Origin: Planctomycetota bacterium | GTDB taxonomy: Bacteria; Planctomycetota; UBA1135; UBA2386 | Direction of reading: 5' to 3' | Length of the DNA: 64,000 bases | Assembly (NCBI GenBank): GCA_020638735.1 | Contig: JACKHZ010000009.1 | Location: 752,615-816,614 of the forward strand | In this document: positions 26,690 through 35,515 of the stretch, in pieces | Position numbering within the stretch: position 1 is the first letter of the stretch | Layout: every line of letters begins with the position of its first letter | Position numbers and translations under genes: made by a program | The notes under the pieces: generated by a model | Told to the model about the DNA's origin: nothing | What the model saw: the letters and a program-made list of their open reading frames with translations, nothing else | Databases searched by the model: none

Positions 26690-29548
26690 TCACCGCCGCA
26701 TGCCCTGCCCGAATCGCCGCACCGCCGGATCCGGGTCGAACACCGCCTCGTGCACCAGCAGCGCGCACGGCCAGACCTCGGCGTCGCGGGTCGCCAGCGT
26801 GCGGTAGGCGGCGAGGCGGACCTTCGGGTCGTCGTGCGCGGTGCAGTTGGCGACGTCGCGCTGCACGGCGCCGTCCCAGTACGACAGCTCCCCCACGACC
26901 TGCAGCGTCGACAGGATCGTCGTCGGCGCAGCGCGCAGCAGCGGCCCGACGACGTAGGCGAGCGACTGGCGATCCCACGGTTCGCCGATCACGGCGCGCA
27001 TCGTGTCCTCGTCGACGTCGACGCCGGCGAGCTGGATCGCCTGGCCGGCGTAGCCGGAGGTGCAGCGGCGCGGGTCGCGCCCGAGGAAGCGCATCGCCGC
27101 TGCGTCGGCGGCCAGGCCTGCGCGCCAGCTCAGGCGGTCGTCGAGGCGCGGCAGCAGCGCTTCCAGGTCGTCGAGCTGCACGCCCAGCTGCACCGCCAGT
27201 TCGACGACGCGCGCCAGCTCTTCGACGTCGGTCGTCGCGTCCGCCCGACGCGACAGCGCCGTCGCCGCGAACGCGCGACCTTCGTCGCCGAGCGCGGCGG
27301 CGCGACGCACCGCGGCGAACGCCACCACCTCGACCGGCGTCGCCGCCAGCACAGCGAGCGCGGCGAGGTCCCCGGCGACGTCGCTGGCCGGCGCCTTCTC
27401 GATCGCCATCGCCAAGCCGTACTGCCAGTCCTTCGCGTCGGCCAAGTCCATCGGGTCGGTCGGCGCGACCTGCGCCAGCGCCGCGAGCGTCAGCTCCGCG
27501 CTGCACAGCGCCGGCGCGACCAGCGCGCGCGGCAGGACCCCGTCCCGCGCCGCCGACGCCAGCGCCGCGCCGCGCTGCGTGCCGAGCGCGGTGATCGCGG
27601 CCTTGGCAGCCTCCCGCGAGGTTCCACCGGCCCGCCATGCCGCGGCGATGCGCTCCGGGGCCTGCAAGCAAAGCGTCGCCACGTGCAACAACGCCGCGTC
27701 GCGGTCCTCGTCGCTGCGCCCGATCAGCAGGTTCGCGCGCGCTCCGTCGAGGCGTTCGACGCCGTCGGTGGCCCACGGCATGCCGTGGCGCTCCTCCCGC
27801 GGCAGCGCCGCGTACCAAACCAGCAACTCGTCCGGCAGCACGGGCAACGCCGCCGCCAGCGCGCTGCGCGCCAGCTTCTGCGGCACCGGCATGTAGAACA
27901 CGCCGGTGCGCGGCGGCGCCGGCTCGATGGTCGGCGCCAACAGCTCGTGCACCTGCCGGGCGCCCGCGGCGTCGACGTGGCGACACAGCTGCACCAGGGC
28001 GAGCATCAGCAGCTCGTGCCGCGGCGCCTGTTCCGGCGCGATGCGCCACTTCCCGTCGGCGTCGACGAACTCGCGCAACCCGGCCAGCAGCGGCACGAGC
28101 AGGCGCGCGTCGCCGGCGGCGCACGCCGAGAACACGTACCACGACGCGGCGTTGGCCGGGAAGCCCGCGCGCGTCGGCCCGGGCGTGCCGCAGAAGCCGC
28201 CGAGCTGCGGCAGCTCGGACCTCAGCGGCGCCTTGCCGCGCAGGGCCGCGAGCGCGCGATCGCCGACGACCTCGGCCAGCCGCGAGTCTGGCGCGCCGGG
28301 CACGACCTTGGCGCAGACGGTCGCCGCGCGCTCGACGACCTGCGGGTCCTCGTGATCGAGCAGCGCCAGCAGGATCGGCGCGAGGCGCGTCGCCTGCTCC
28401 GGTTCGGCCGGCGGTTCGAAGTCGTAGGCGGCGCGCGACCAGGCACCGAGCGCCATCAGCACGCGCAGCGTGACGTGCACCCTGGGTGACGCCACGGCCA
28501 ACGACAGCACCGCGGCCTTCTCGTCGTCGCCGAGCGCGGCGGCGAACTGCAGCGCCGTGCTGGCCCGCTGGTCGGCGACGTCGCGCGCCCGCAGGCCCGG
28601 CCGTTGCGCCGACATCTCGTGCCAAGGCGGGGCCGGGATGCGCAGCGCGTAGGAGATCAGCGCCTTCGCGAGCCGCCGGCGCTGCGCGGCGTCCAACGGC
28701 GTGCTCGCCCCCCAGCCCCCGAACTCGCGATCGGCGGCGAGGTCGTCGAGCAGCTTGTCGAGCGAAGCGGCCACGCCGTCGCCGAACGACACGCGGTTCT
28801 GCACCAGCTGCACCAGCGCGGCGTCGTCGCGACCGCCGTGCGAGAGCCGCTCCGGCACCGACAGCCGCAGCATCAGCCGCAGCGCGATCGCCGCCCGCCG
28901 GGCGATGGTCGGGTCGGGCACGACGAGCGCCTTCTGCAGCGAGAACGGTCCGTGTCGTCCGTCGCCGACGGTCAGCAACCACGCGCCGGGCTTGCCCGGG
29001 CCGAGGTCGCGCAGGCACGCCAGCACCTCGGCGGCGGCCTCACCATCGGCGGCGGCGCGCGTCCGCTGCAGCAGGAGTTCGGCCGGCCGGCGCTCGGCGC
29101 CGTCGTGCCGCCACTCGTCGGCCCACGGCTCCGGCCGCTGGAAGCGCGACACCGCGACGAGGTCGGCCCGCTCTTCCGCACCGGCCTTGACGTAGCGGTC
29201 GACCAGTCCGTCCAGAGCCTCGGCGAACACCGCCGCCCGCGCGCGCCGCCGCCCAGGCTCCAGCTGCCACAGCTGCGGCAGCGCGTTGCGGTCCGCGGTC
29301 AGCGGCCCCATCGCGCGCGCCCACAGATGGCCTTGCAGGCGCCCGCGAAGCGTCGCGACCGTGTCGACCAGCGCGCCGAACGGCACCTCGTCCACACCCG
29401 CTGCCTGCAGCGCGCGGTGGTAGTCGGGCTGCGTGACGGCGTTCGCGATGCGCTCGGCGAGCGCTTCGTCCTGAGCGCGCAGCGCGGCGACGGCAGCCAT
29501 CGCCAGCAGGACCCGACCGGGAACGACACGCAAAGGGGATCGGATCAT
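26690..29548 (-). CDS. Exported large helical (HEAT/ARM-like) protein
   Basis: 952 residues. ATG 29548 precedes a signal-like stretch (VVPGRVLLAMAAVAALRAQ); an ATG at 29599 would add non-leader residues. The rest is a continuous series of Ala/Leu-rich helices with irregular 30-45 residue repeats (for example RVHVTLRVLMALGAWSR, DPQVVERAATVCAKV, DPKVRLAAYRTLATRD), fitting an alpha-solenoid. No catalytic motif is visible. It is probably a periplasmic scaffold. With the ankyrin lipoprotein and M16 peptidase downstream it may form one transcription unit, since the gaps are 50 and 79 bases. Function unknown. Confidence 0.8.
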   Translation of the reverse strand: MIRSPLRVVPGRVLLAMAAVAALRAQDEALAERIANAVTQPDYHRALQAAGVDEVPFGALVDTVATLRGRLQGHLWARAMGPLTADRNALPQLWQLEPGRRRARAAVFAEALDGLVDRYVKAGAEERADLVAVSRFQRPEPWADEWRHDGAERRPAELLLQRTRAAADGEAAAEVLACLRDLGPGKPGAWLLTVGDGRHGPFSLQKALVVPDPTIARRAAIALRLMLRLSVPERLSHGGRDDAALVQLVQNRVSFGDGVAASLDKLLDDLAADREFGGWGASTPLDAAQRRRLAKALISYALRIPAPPWHEMSAQRPGLRARDVADQRASTALQFAAALGDDEKAAVLSLAVASPRVHVTLRVLMALGAWSRAAYDFEPPAEPEQATRLAPILLALLDHEDPQVVERAATVCAKVVPGAPDSRLAEVVGDRALAALRGKAPLRSELPQLGGFCGTPGPTRAGFPANAASWYVFSACAAGDARLLVPLLAGLREFVDADGKWRIAPEQAPRHELLMLALVQLCRHVDAAGARQVHELLAPTIEPAPPRTGVFYMPVPQKLARSALAAALPVLPDELLVWYAALPREERHGMPWATDGVERLDGARANLLIGRSDEDRDAALLHVATLCLQAPERIAAAWRAGGTSREAAKAAITALGTQRGAALASAARDGVLPRALVAPALCSAELTLAALAQVAPTDPMDLADAKDWQYGLAMAIEKAPASDVAGDLAALAVLAATPVEVVAFAAVRRAAALGDEGRAFAATALSRRADATTDVEELARVVELAVQLGVQLDDLEALLPRLDDRLSWRAGLAADAAAMRFLGRDPRRCTSGYAGQAIQLAGVDVDEDTMRAVIGEPWDRQSLAYVVGPLLRAAPTTILSTLQVVGELSYWDGAVQRDVANCTAHDDPKVRLAAYRTLATRDAEVWPCALLVHEAVFDPDPAVRRFGQGMRR

Positions 29549-29650
29549 GGGGCTGCGGGGTGCTGCCTGTAGCGACACTGCGACCGCCGTCACCGGCACA
29601 ACGGCTCGGCGACTTCCGGGTTCGGCCGACGGTCCAGCATGCCACGAACA

Positions 29651-29687
29651 GGCCCCGAGCGTGTCAGCGGCCGGTCAGGCCGGGGCC
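29651..29687 (-). terminator. Hairpin downstream of the CotH/LTD gene
   Basis: GGCCCCG (29651-29657) pairs with CGGGGCC (29681-29687), enclosing an inner CGGCC/GGCCG stem with a 5-base loop. It lies just after the CotH/LTD stop in the direction of transcription. Confidence 0.4.
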
Positions 29688-29709
29688 GTTCCCCGGCAGA
29701 CGCCACCCG

Positions 29710-32508
29710 TCAGTCGCAGATCCGCGAGACCACACCGTTGGAGAGCTGCATCACGCCGAACAGGTCGCCGGCACCCTGCGCCACCAGCACGGCGCCGCGC
29801 GCCAGCGGATCGTCCGGCACCGGCAGCTCGAAGCGCACCTCGCCATCGGCGTTGGCGACGCCGCTGAGGAACACCAACGGGTCGACCAGCACCGTGCCGA
29901 TGCCGGGCACGGCGACGTGCAGGACCTGGGTGCCGATCGCCAGCGCGGCGACGCTGCCGACCGGCTGCTCCTCGAGCTCGAAGCGCAGGCTCTCGCCCAG
30001 CTGCGGAACGCCGCGGCCGCGCAGCGGCGCCGCCGCCACGGAGTGGTCCTGCCATTCGTACTTGAGGTGCCCGCACGGCTGCGGCCGGTTGCTGCGGCCG
30101 GGGGTCGGCCGCGGCATCGTCACCAGCACGCCCGGCTCGCAATCGAGCCGACCGAAGCTGACGTCGTCGCGCTGGTCGCCGAACACGAACTGGTCGATCG
30201 CCGGGCTGCCGCCGGGCGCGAACAAGCCGACCTCCTCGCCGTTGCCGCTCAGCTTGAAGGTCGCGTGCAGCGGCCCTTCGCCAGGCTCGTTGTCGGCCCA
30301 CACCAGCAAGCTGCCGCCCGCCGGCACGACGGTCCCGGCGGGGATCGTCCACTTGGTCGGGTTGCCGAGGTCGTCGGTCAGGTGATACCCCGACAGGTCG
30401 ACGTCGACGACCGAGCGGTTGCGCAGCTCGATCCAGTCGTCGTTGTCGCCCGCTTCGTCGGTGAGCCCGTCGACGTTCTCGGCCAACACCTCGGCGATCT
30501 CGACCGCCGGCAGGCCGGCGCGCACCTGCACCGACAGCTCGTGCACCGCGCTCCAGACGCCGCCGAGCAGCGTGCGCGCCTTGAGTCGCATCGGGCCGCT
30601 GGCGATCACGAACGCGCCGGACCCGCCGGCAATGCCGACCGCGGCGCCGCCGGGCGCGCGCGGGTCGCTGCCGTCGGTCGTGTAGTACAGCGTGCCGGAG
30701 TTGCCGCTGCGCAGGATGCCGATCACCTGGCCGGGCGCGAACCACGGCTCGCGGATCTCGATCGGCGCGCCCGACACCCCGAGCACGAACTCCGGCGGAT
30801 CCAGCGCCGGGTACAACATCGGGTGCGGCGACGGCACCGAGGTGTTCCGCAGCGCCGCGATCAGGTCGCCGCGGTTGCCGGCGAACATCTGCCGCACGTC
30901 GTCGACGTACGGCGCCCAATCGGCGTTTCGCGTCCAGGTCACGCCGCGCGGGTCGAAGCGACCCCACCGCGCCGACTCACCGACGACGCCGTGATCGACG
31001 ACGCCGGTGATGCGGTTCCAGCGGTCGAGCACGTTCTGCTCGGACAGCGGGCCGTCCTGGAAGCACTGCTGGTAGACGCGGTCGGCGTAGGCGACGCGGA
31101 AGTCCGCCTGTTGTTGGCCGCAGCGCCACAGCTTGGAGATGTCGAGCGGCCCCGTCAGCAGCTCGTTGACGATGCGGGCGTGGTCGGCCGGCGGGCCGGG
31201 CCGGTTGGGCAGGTCGATCCAGCTGTCCTCGGCGTCCCAGCTGTAGAAGCGCACGCGGCCGTTCTGCGGGGCGTTGCGGTTGCCGGCGTACCAGTTGTTG
31301 TTGGCGCCGTTGAACGACGGCCAGTCGCCGCCGCCGCACCAGGTCCAGCCGAGGATGTAGTCGCAGAAGCTCGCGACGTCGAGCCGCGCCGCGACGGTGT
31401 TCCAGTTGTTGGCGCCGGCGGCGGCGATCATCGCGTCGTAGAAGGTGCCGTCGCCGTCGAGATCGCCGCTGTGGTTGCGCGCGAACCAGTCGTCCTTGCT
31501 GCCGCCGAAGCGGTCCGACAGGAAGCCCGCCTCCGGCCGTTCGACCGGGTTGTAGAGGCCCCAGTAGAGGCCGTTGAGGTAGAGGTGCACGAACAGGCCG
31601 CGCGAACCGACGCCGGTCATCGCGATCTGCGAGCTGCGCGCGAGGTCGTCCACCGCGAACGAGTAGCGGCCGGCGCGCGCCGGCTCGTTGTAGAGCAGGC
31701 CGTCGTTGAAGCCGGCGCGCAGCACCAGGTCGTCGAACGTGCGCACCTCCGAGTCGTTGCCCTCGGCGCTGTGCCGGAACAGGTCGTGGTGCCACTTGGA
31801 GTCGCCGTAGACGGCGCGGAAGTAGACGCGGATCGAGCGCTTCGCCTGCTGCCAGCTGTGCGGCGTCAACCCGCAGTCGACCTGGTCGTCGCGGCCGTCG
31901 GGATGGAACACCTCGATCGAACCCGGCGCCTCGACGCTGCCGCTCGGCGCGCGGACCACGCCGCTGCTGCCGAACATCTGCGTGTAGCTGGTGACCACCG
32001 ACATCGTCGGCAGCGCCGCGAGGTCGGCGAGGATGCGGCCGGAGTACTGCGGGTCGCTGAGCACGCTGCCGTCCATGTCGTACGGCACCGCCGTAGTGAA
32101 GCCGGTCGGCCGCGTCTGCAGCAGCACCCGGTCCGGGAACACGTAGGTCTGCGTGTCGACGTTGGTCGGCGACAGCCCCGGCGCGGTCGCGTAGGCGCGC
32201 AACACCACCGCCGGCGTCAGCGGCCGCAGCCCGCCGTTGGTGCTGGTCGGGTCGATCGTCACCGTCACCGGCGTGGTGCCGTGGGCGACGTTGCCCGAGG
32301 TGCGCGGGTCGCTGCAGTCGAGCGTGTAGTGGATCGTCGCGCCCGGCGTCGCGCTGCTGATCGTCACCGACAGCGGCGCCGCGTAGAGGCCGCGCTTGTC
32401 GGAGAACTGGGTGTCGGCGACTTCCTGGGCTGCGGCGCGCACGGCGAAGGCGGCGGCGAGCGCGACGACCGACAGGAGACGGCTGCTTGGAGCGCGGCTC
32501 GGGAGCAT
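29710..32508 (-). CDS. Secreted CotH-kinase-like / lamin-tail-domain (LTD) protein with chitobiase-like domains
   Basis: 932 residues. ATG 32508 opens a signal peptide (SRLLSVVALAAAFAVRAAAQ). Domains in order: a chitobiase C-terminal-like module (about 38-90, GATIHYTLDCSDPRTSG), a CotH region (about 200-470, with GLFVHLYLNGLYWGLYNP and the acidic turn GDLDGDGTFYD), a second chitobiase-like module (about 600-630, YYTTDGSDPRAPGG), an LTD immunoglobulin-like domain (about 666-790, DNDDWIELRNRS and LSGYHLTDDLGNPTKW), and the shared C-terminal domain (831-932). CotH relatives are atypical kinases that phosphorylate spore-coat proteins in Bacillus, but the secreted planctomycete versions have no known substrate. 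The gene has its own promoter-like region. It is expected at the cell surface. Confidence 0.88.
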   Translation of the reverse strand: MLPSRAPSSRLLSVVALAAAFAVRAAAQEVADTQFSDKRGLYAAPLSVTISSATPGATIHYTLDCSDPRTSGNVAHGTTPVTVTIDPTSTNGGLRPLTPAVVLRAYATAPGLSPTNVDTQTYVFPDRVLLQTRPTGFTTAVPYDMDGSVLSDPQYSGRILADLAALPTMSVVTSYTQMFGSSGVVRAPSGSVEAPGSIEVFHPDGRDDQVDCGLTPHSWQQAKRSIRVYFRAVYGDSKWHHDLFRHSAEGNDSEVRTFDDLVLRAGFNDGLLYNEPARAGRYSFAVDDLARSSQIAMTGVGSRGLFVHLYLNGLYWGLYNPVERPEAGFLSDRFGGSKDDWFARNHSGDLDGDGTFYDAMIAAAGANNWNTVAARLDVASFCDYILGWTWCGGGDWPSFNGANNNWYAGNRNAPQNGRVRFYSWDAEDSWIDLPNRPGPPADHARIVNELLTGPLDISKLWRCGQQQADFRVAYADRVYQQCFQDGPLSEQNVLDRWNRITGVVDHGVVGESARWGRFDPRGVTWTRNADWAPYVDDVRQMFAGNRGDLIAALRNTSVPSPHPMLYPALDPPEFVLGVSGAPIEIREPWFAPGQVIGILRSGNSGTLYYTTDGSDPRAPGGAAVGIAGGSGAFVIASGPMRLKARTLLGGVWSAVHELSVQVRAGLPAVEIAEVLAENVDGLTDEAGDNDDWIELRNRSVVDVDLSGYHLTDDLGNPTKWTIPAGTVVPAGGSLLVWADNEPGEGPLHATFKLSGNGEEVGLFAPGGSPAIDQFVFGDQRDDVSFGRLDCEPGVLVTMPRPTPGRSNRPQPCGHLKYEWQDHSVAAAPLRGRGVPQLGESLRFELEEQPVGSVAALAIGTQVLHVAVPGIGTVLVDPLVFLSGVANADGEVRFELPVPDDPLARGAVLVAQGAGDLFGVMQLSNGVVSRICD
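29713..30018 (-). other. Shared C-terminal secretion-associated domain, copy in CotH/LTD protein
   Basis: Residues about 831-932: GVPQLG, LRFELEEQPVGSVAALAIGT, AVPGIGTVLVDPLVFLSG, ADGEVRFELPVPDDPLARG and VMQLSNGV. The order matches the S8 copy: PxLG, then TG, then a GxG turn, then DG or GD, then PVP, then LSNG. Confidence 0.5.
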
Positions 32509-32533
32509 CGGGACCTCGGGGTTGCGGAGCGGA

Positions 32534-32556
32534 GGGGCCTCCGGACCATAGGCCCC
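32534..32556. promoter_or_regulatory. Inverted repeat overlapping the CotH/LTD -10 box
   Basis: GGGGCCT (32534-32540) and AGGCCCC (32550-32556) form a perfect 7-9-7 inverted repeat. Its right arm overlaps the proposed -10 element, a typical place for a repressor site, though it could also be a leader hairpin. Confidence 0.35.
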
Positions 32557-32572
32557 GAGCGACAGGTGTGAA
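32545..32572 (-). promoter_or_regulatory. Sigma-70-like promoter of the CotH/LTD gene
   Basis: On the minus strand TTCACA (32572-32567) is followed after 16 bases by TATGGT (32550-32545), matching 5 of 6 and 4 of 6 consensus positions. It lies 37 bases before the ATG at 32508. Confidence 0.45.
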
Positions 32573-32687
32573 GGACGGGAGAAGATCGTGACGTCCTGGC
32601 GACGAACGGTCCACCGTGACCGGTCCGCAACCACGCGCAACCCAGGGCATTCTTGCTGCGTTCGCCGCCCGGCTGCGCCCCGGCGAC

Positions 32688-33956
32688 CTAGCCCGCCGCG
32701 ATCGCCTTCAACGCGGCCACCAGCCGGTCCAGCTCGTCGGTGGTCGTGTAGCACTGCGGCGTCACCCGCACGCCGCGCACGCCGACGCCGTCGATGGCGA
32801 CGGTGTGGATGTGGAACTCGTCGAACAGCCGCTTCTCCAGCTGCACCGGCGTGACCCCCTCGACGCCGACGTTGGCGATCGCGCAGCTGCGCTGCGGGTC
32901 GCGCGGGGTGTTGAGCACGATGCCCTTCGCGTCGCGCACCTGGTCGGTCCAGTGACGCTGCAGCGCGCGCAGCCGCTGCTCCTTGCGCGCGGCGCCGATC
33001 GTCCGGTGCTGCGTGATCGCAGCGTGGATCGCCAGGTCGGTGTGCGCCGGATGCGTGCCGGTGTGGTTCAGCTTGTCGATCGAGTCCACCGCGTGGTGGT
33101 CGCCGAACAGCGGCCACAGCGGCTCGACCCGCTGTTTGCTGACGTAGAGCATGCCGCAGCCGAGCGGCGCGCCGAGCCACTTGTGCAGGCTGGCGCCGTA
33201 GTAGTCGCAGCCGAGGTCGGGGATCTCGAAGTCGAGGTGGGCGAACGCGTGCGCGCCGTCGACCATCACCTGCACCGAGCGCTCGTGCGCCATGTCGGCG
33301 ATCTTGCGGATCGGCAGCACGTGGCCGGTGAGGTTGATCATGTGGCAGACCATCAGCAGCCGCGTGCGTTCGGTGATCGCGCGGCGGTAGACCTCCACCA
33401 CCTCGTCGTCGCTCTGCGGATCGATCGGCACCGACACGACCTTGGTCACGACGCCGTGGCGCCGCGACACCTGGCGGAACATCGACTGCATGGCGTGGTA
33501 GTCCTGCTCGGCGAACACCGCTTCGTCGCCTCGCTGCCACGGGAAGCCGGCGATCACCGTGTCGAGCGACTCGGTGGTGTTGCGGGTCAGGATCAGCTCG
33601 TCCGGTGACACTCCGGCGATCGTCGTCGCCAGGGTGCTGCGCACTTCGAGCTTGTCCTGCGGCTGCTTCCTGCGCATGTAGAACGCGGCGTCGCGGTTGA
33701 CGTCGCGCGCGTGGCCGACGAACGCGTCGAGCACGTCCTCGCTCATGCGCGAGTAGTAGCCGTGCTCGAGATCGACGTAGCCCTCGGGCAGCCGGTAGCG
33801 CGCGCGCAGCTCGGCCCAGAAGTCCCCCGGCGCGGGCCCCTGTGACGGCGCGGCGTCGCGCGGCGCCACCGCCCGCGGCCGCGCACCGAACCACGAGCCC
33901 GTCACCGCTGCCGACATCGCCGACCCCGCGGCGAACAGGAACTCGCGCTTGTCCAT
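32688..33956 (-). CDS. PLP-dependent aminotransferase class V-fold protein with Tat-like leader
   Basis: 422 residues. The fold is that of isopenicillin-N-epimerase/cysteine-desulfurase relatives: LTRNTTESLDTVI (PLP phosphate loop), MVDGAHAFAHLDF (the Asp holding the pyridine nitrogen) and YYGASLHKWLGAP with the Schiff-base lysine near residue 252. The N-terminus MDKREFLFAAGSAMSAAV looks like a Tat leader with KR instead of RR, followed by Ala-rich residues and GARP, which would export a cofactor-loaded enzyme. If not exported, the leader is odd. I chose ATG 33956 for this reason over an ATG at 34001. It is divergent from the enoyl-CoA hydratase gene, whose start is 35 bases away. The substrate is unknown. 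Confidence 0.87.
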   Translation of the reverse strand: MDKREFLFAAGSAMSAAVTGSWFGARPRAVAPRDAAPSQGPAPGDFWAELRARYRLPEGYVDLEHGYYSRMSEDVLDAFVGHARDVNRDAAFYMRRKQPQDKLEVRSTLATTIAGVSPDELILTRNTTESLDTVIAGFPWQRGDEAVFAEQDYHAMQSMFRQVSRRHGVVTKVVSVPIDPQSDDEVVEVYRRAITERTRLLMVCHMINLTGHVLPIRKIADMAHERSVQVMVDGAHAFAHLDFEIPDLGCDYYGASLHKWLGAPLGCGMLYVSKQRVEPLWPLFGDHHAVDSIDKLNHTGTHPAHTDLAIHAAITQHRTIGAARKEQRLRALQRHWTDQVRDAKGIVLNTPRDPQRSCAIANVGVEGVTPVQLEKRLFDEFHIHTVAIDGVGVRGVRVTPQCYTTTDELDRLVAALKAIAAG

Positions 33957-33991
33957 GTCGCTCGTTCTACCACCTTCGCTACAACGGTCGC

Positions 33992-34771
33992 ATGACCGCA
34001 TCCGCCGAAGCCCCGCAGCACGTGCGCTACGCCGTCGACGGCCCGCTGGCCACGATCACGCTCGACCGTCCCGAGGCGCGCAACGCATACTCCGACGAGA
34101 TGTGCACGCAGCTGGTCGCAGCGCTCGCCCGCGCCGACAGAGACCCCGACGCGCGCTGCGCGATCCTGACCGGCGCAGGCAAGGCGTTCCACGCCGGCGG
34201 CGACGTCAAGGCGATGAAGGCGCGCTCGGGCATGTTCGCCGGCGATCCCGCCGAGCTGCGGCAACGCTATGTCGACGGCATCCAGTCGGTGCCGCGCGCG
34301 ATCGCGCAGTTCCAGAAGCCGCTCTTGTGCGCGATCAACGGCTCGGCGATCGGCGCCGGCCTCGACCTCGCCTGCATGTGCGACCTGCGCTTCGCCGCGC
34401 GCTCGGCGACGATGGGCTCGACGTTCGTGCGGGTCGGTCTGGTGCCCGGCGACGGCGGCGCGTTCTTCCTCGCCCGCACGGTCGGCTTCCCGCGCGCGCT
34501 CGAGCTGATGCTCAACGGCCGCGTGCTCGACGCCGACGAGGCGCTGCGCATCGGCCTGGTGCACGAGGTGTTCGACGACGACGCGCTGCAGGACAAGGTC
34601 GTCGAGCGCGCGCTGTCGATCGCCGCGCTGCCGCCGGTCGCGGTGCAGCTGACCAAGCGCGCCGCCTACCGCAGCTGGCAGGCCGACCAGGCGACGGCGC
34701 TGGAGCTGGCGGCGACCTACCAGGGCATCGCCCAGAACCACCCCGACCATCGGCGCGTGCTCGGCGGATGA
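33992..34771 (+). CDS. Enoyl-CoA hydratase/isomerase family protein
   Basis: 259 residues, normal for the crotonase family. It has LDRPEARNAYSDEM near 25, the first oxyanion loop FHAGGDVKAM near 67, the second AINGSAIGAGLDLACMCDLRFA near 112 (shown in overlapping parts as AINGSAIGAG and LDLACMCDLRFA), and GLVPGDGGAFFLARTVG near 150. The two acidic residues used by true hydratases are not clearly both present (Asp in LDLAC, Asp in PGDGG), so isomerase or hydrolase activity is possible. It is cytoplasmic. Its stop overlaps the next start as ATGA. ATG 33992 is chosen, since the frame's earlier residues overlap the divergent gene. Confidence 0.88.
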   Translation: MTASAEAPQHVRYAVDGPLATITLDRPEARNAYSDEMCTQLVAALARADRDPDARCAILTGAGKAFHAGGDVKAMKARSGMFAGDPAELRQRYVDGIQSVPRAIAQFQKPLLCAINGSAIGAGLDLACMCDLRFAARSATMGSTFVRVGLVPGDGGAFFLARTVGFPRALELMLNGRVLDADEALRIGLVHEVFDDDALQDKVVERALSIAALPPVAVQLTKRAAYRSWQADQATALELAATYQGIAQNHPDHRRVLGG

Positions 34772-35427
34772 ACGCGTCGCCGCAGCGCACCGTGCACGAG
34801 GCCGACGCGCTGCGCTGGCTGGTCGAGAACCCGTTGCCGGCCGGCGCCGCGATCGCGACGTCGCTGCCGAACTTCGACGAGTTCTCGCACCGCGATCCGA
34901 CCCGCTGGCGCGAATGGTTCGTCGATGCGGCGGCGCTGGTCTTGCGCAGCACGCCGCCGACGGGGGCGGCGGTGTTCTTCCAGACCGACGTGCGGCTCGA
35001 GCCCGCGCAGGGCGGCGGCTGGATCGACAAGGCGTTCTTGGTCCAGCTCGCGGCCGAGCGCGAGCGCGCGACGTTGCGCTGGCACAAGCTGGCGCTGCGC
35101 GCGCCGGCCGGCATCGCCACCGGCGGCCGCCCCGGCTACGCGCACCTGCTGTGCTTCGTGCCCGTCGGCGGCGGTGCGCTTCGCGACGACGCCACGGCCG
35201 ACGTGCTGCCGCAGCTCGGCGAGATGCCGTGGACGCGCGCGGTCGGCGTGGACGTGGCGAACTTCGTCGTCGCGTGGCTGCGCGACCACGCCGCCGCGCG
35301 CACCATCGTCGATCCGTTCTGCGGCGTCGGCACGTTCCTGGCGGCGGCCAACGCGGCCGGGCTCGACGCGATCGGCGTCGAGAAGAACCCTGGGCGGTGC
35401 CAGAAGGCGCGCGCTCTGCAGCTGTAG
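34768..35427 (+). CDS. Permuted SAM-dependent methyltransferase-like protein with SLPN in place of DPPY
   Basis: 219 residues. The SAM-binding motif I is near the C-terminus (TIVDPFCGVGTFLAA, about 180-195), followed by IGVEKNP, as in circularly permuted DNA amino-methyltransferases. In those enzymes the catalytic motif DPPY or SPPY lies near the N-terminus; here the matching place reads ATSLPNFDEF (about 30). Further parallels are AVFFQTDVR (strand V) and LRWHKLALR, where YhdJ-like enzymes have xxWxK. So the architecture is conserved but the catalytic tetrad is altered. No restriction gene is nearby, and the target (RNA, protein or other) is unknown. The start overlaps the hydratase stop (ATGA), so they are co-translated. 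A hairpin follows at 35462. Confidence 0.75.
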   Translation: MNASPQRTVHEADALRWLVENPLPAGAAIATSLPNFDEFSHRDPTRWREWFVDAAALVLRSTPPTGAAVFFQTDVRLEPAQGGGWIDKAFLVQLAAERERATLRWHKLALRAPAGIATGGRPGYAHLLCFVPVGGGALRDDATADVLPQLGEMPWTRAVGVDVANFVVAWLRDHAAARTIVDPFCGVGTFLAAANAAGLDAIGVEKNPGRCQKARALQL

Positions 35428-35461
35428 GCGGTCCGCGCTCGAAGACACCGGAGTGCGAACC

Positions 35462-35481
35462 CCTTGCACAGCCGTGCAAGG
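35462..35481. terminator. Perfect 8-bp hairpin between convergent genes
   Basis: CCTTGCAC (35462-35469) and GTGCAAGG (35474-35481) pair perfectly around the 4-base loop AGCC, between the methyltransferase-like stop and the convergent 35516 gene. It is the cleanest terminator-like hairpin in the window, although no T-run follows. Confidence 0.55.
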
Positions 35482-35515
35482 CCAGCGGAGGCAGATCCCG
35501 CCGCCATGACGTCAC

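Noticed and set aside
29560..32571. 1003-codon rightward frame opposite the CotH/LTD gene
   Set aside because: Arg/Val/His-rich with no domain; the leftward frame has four recognisable domains.
34768..35427. Restriction-modification or defence role for the methyltransferase-like gene
   Set aside because: No nuclease, specificity subunit or DPPY motif, and the neighbour is a metabolic gene.
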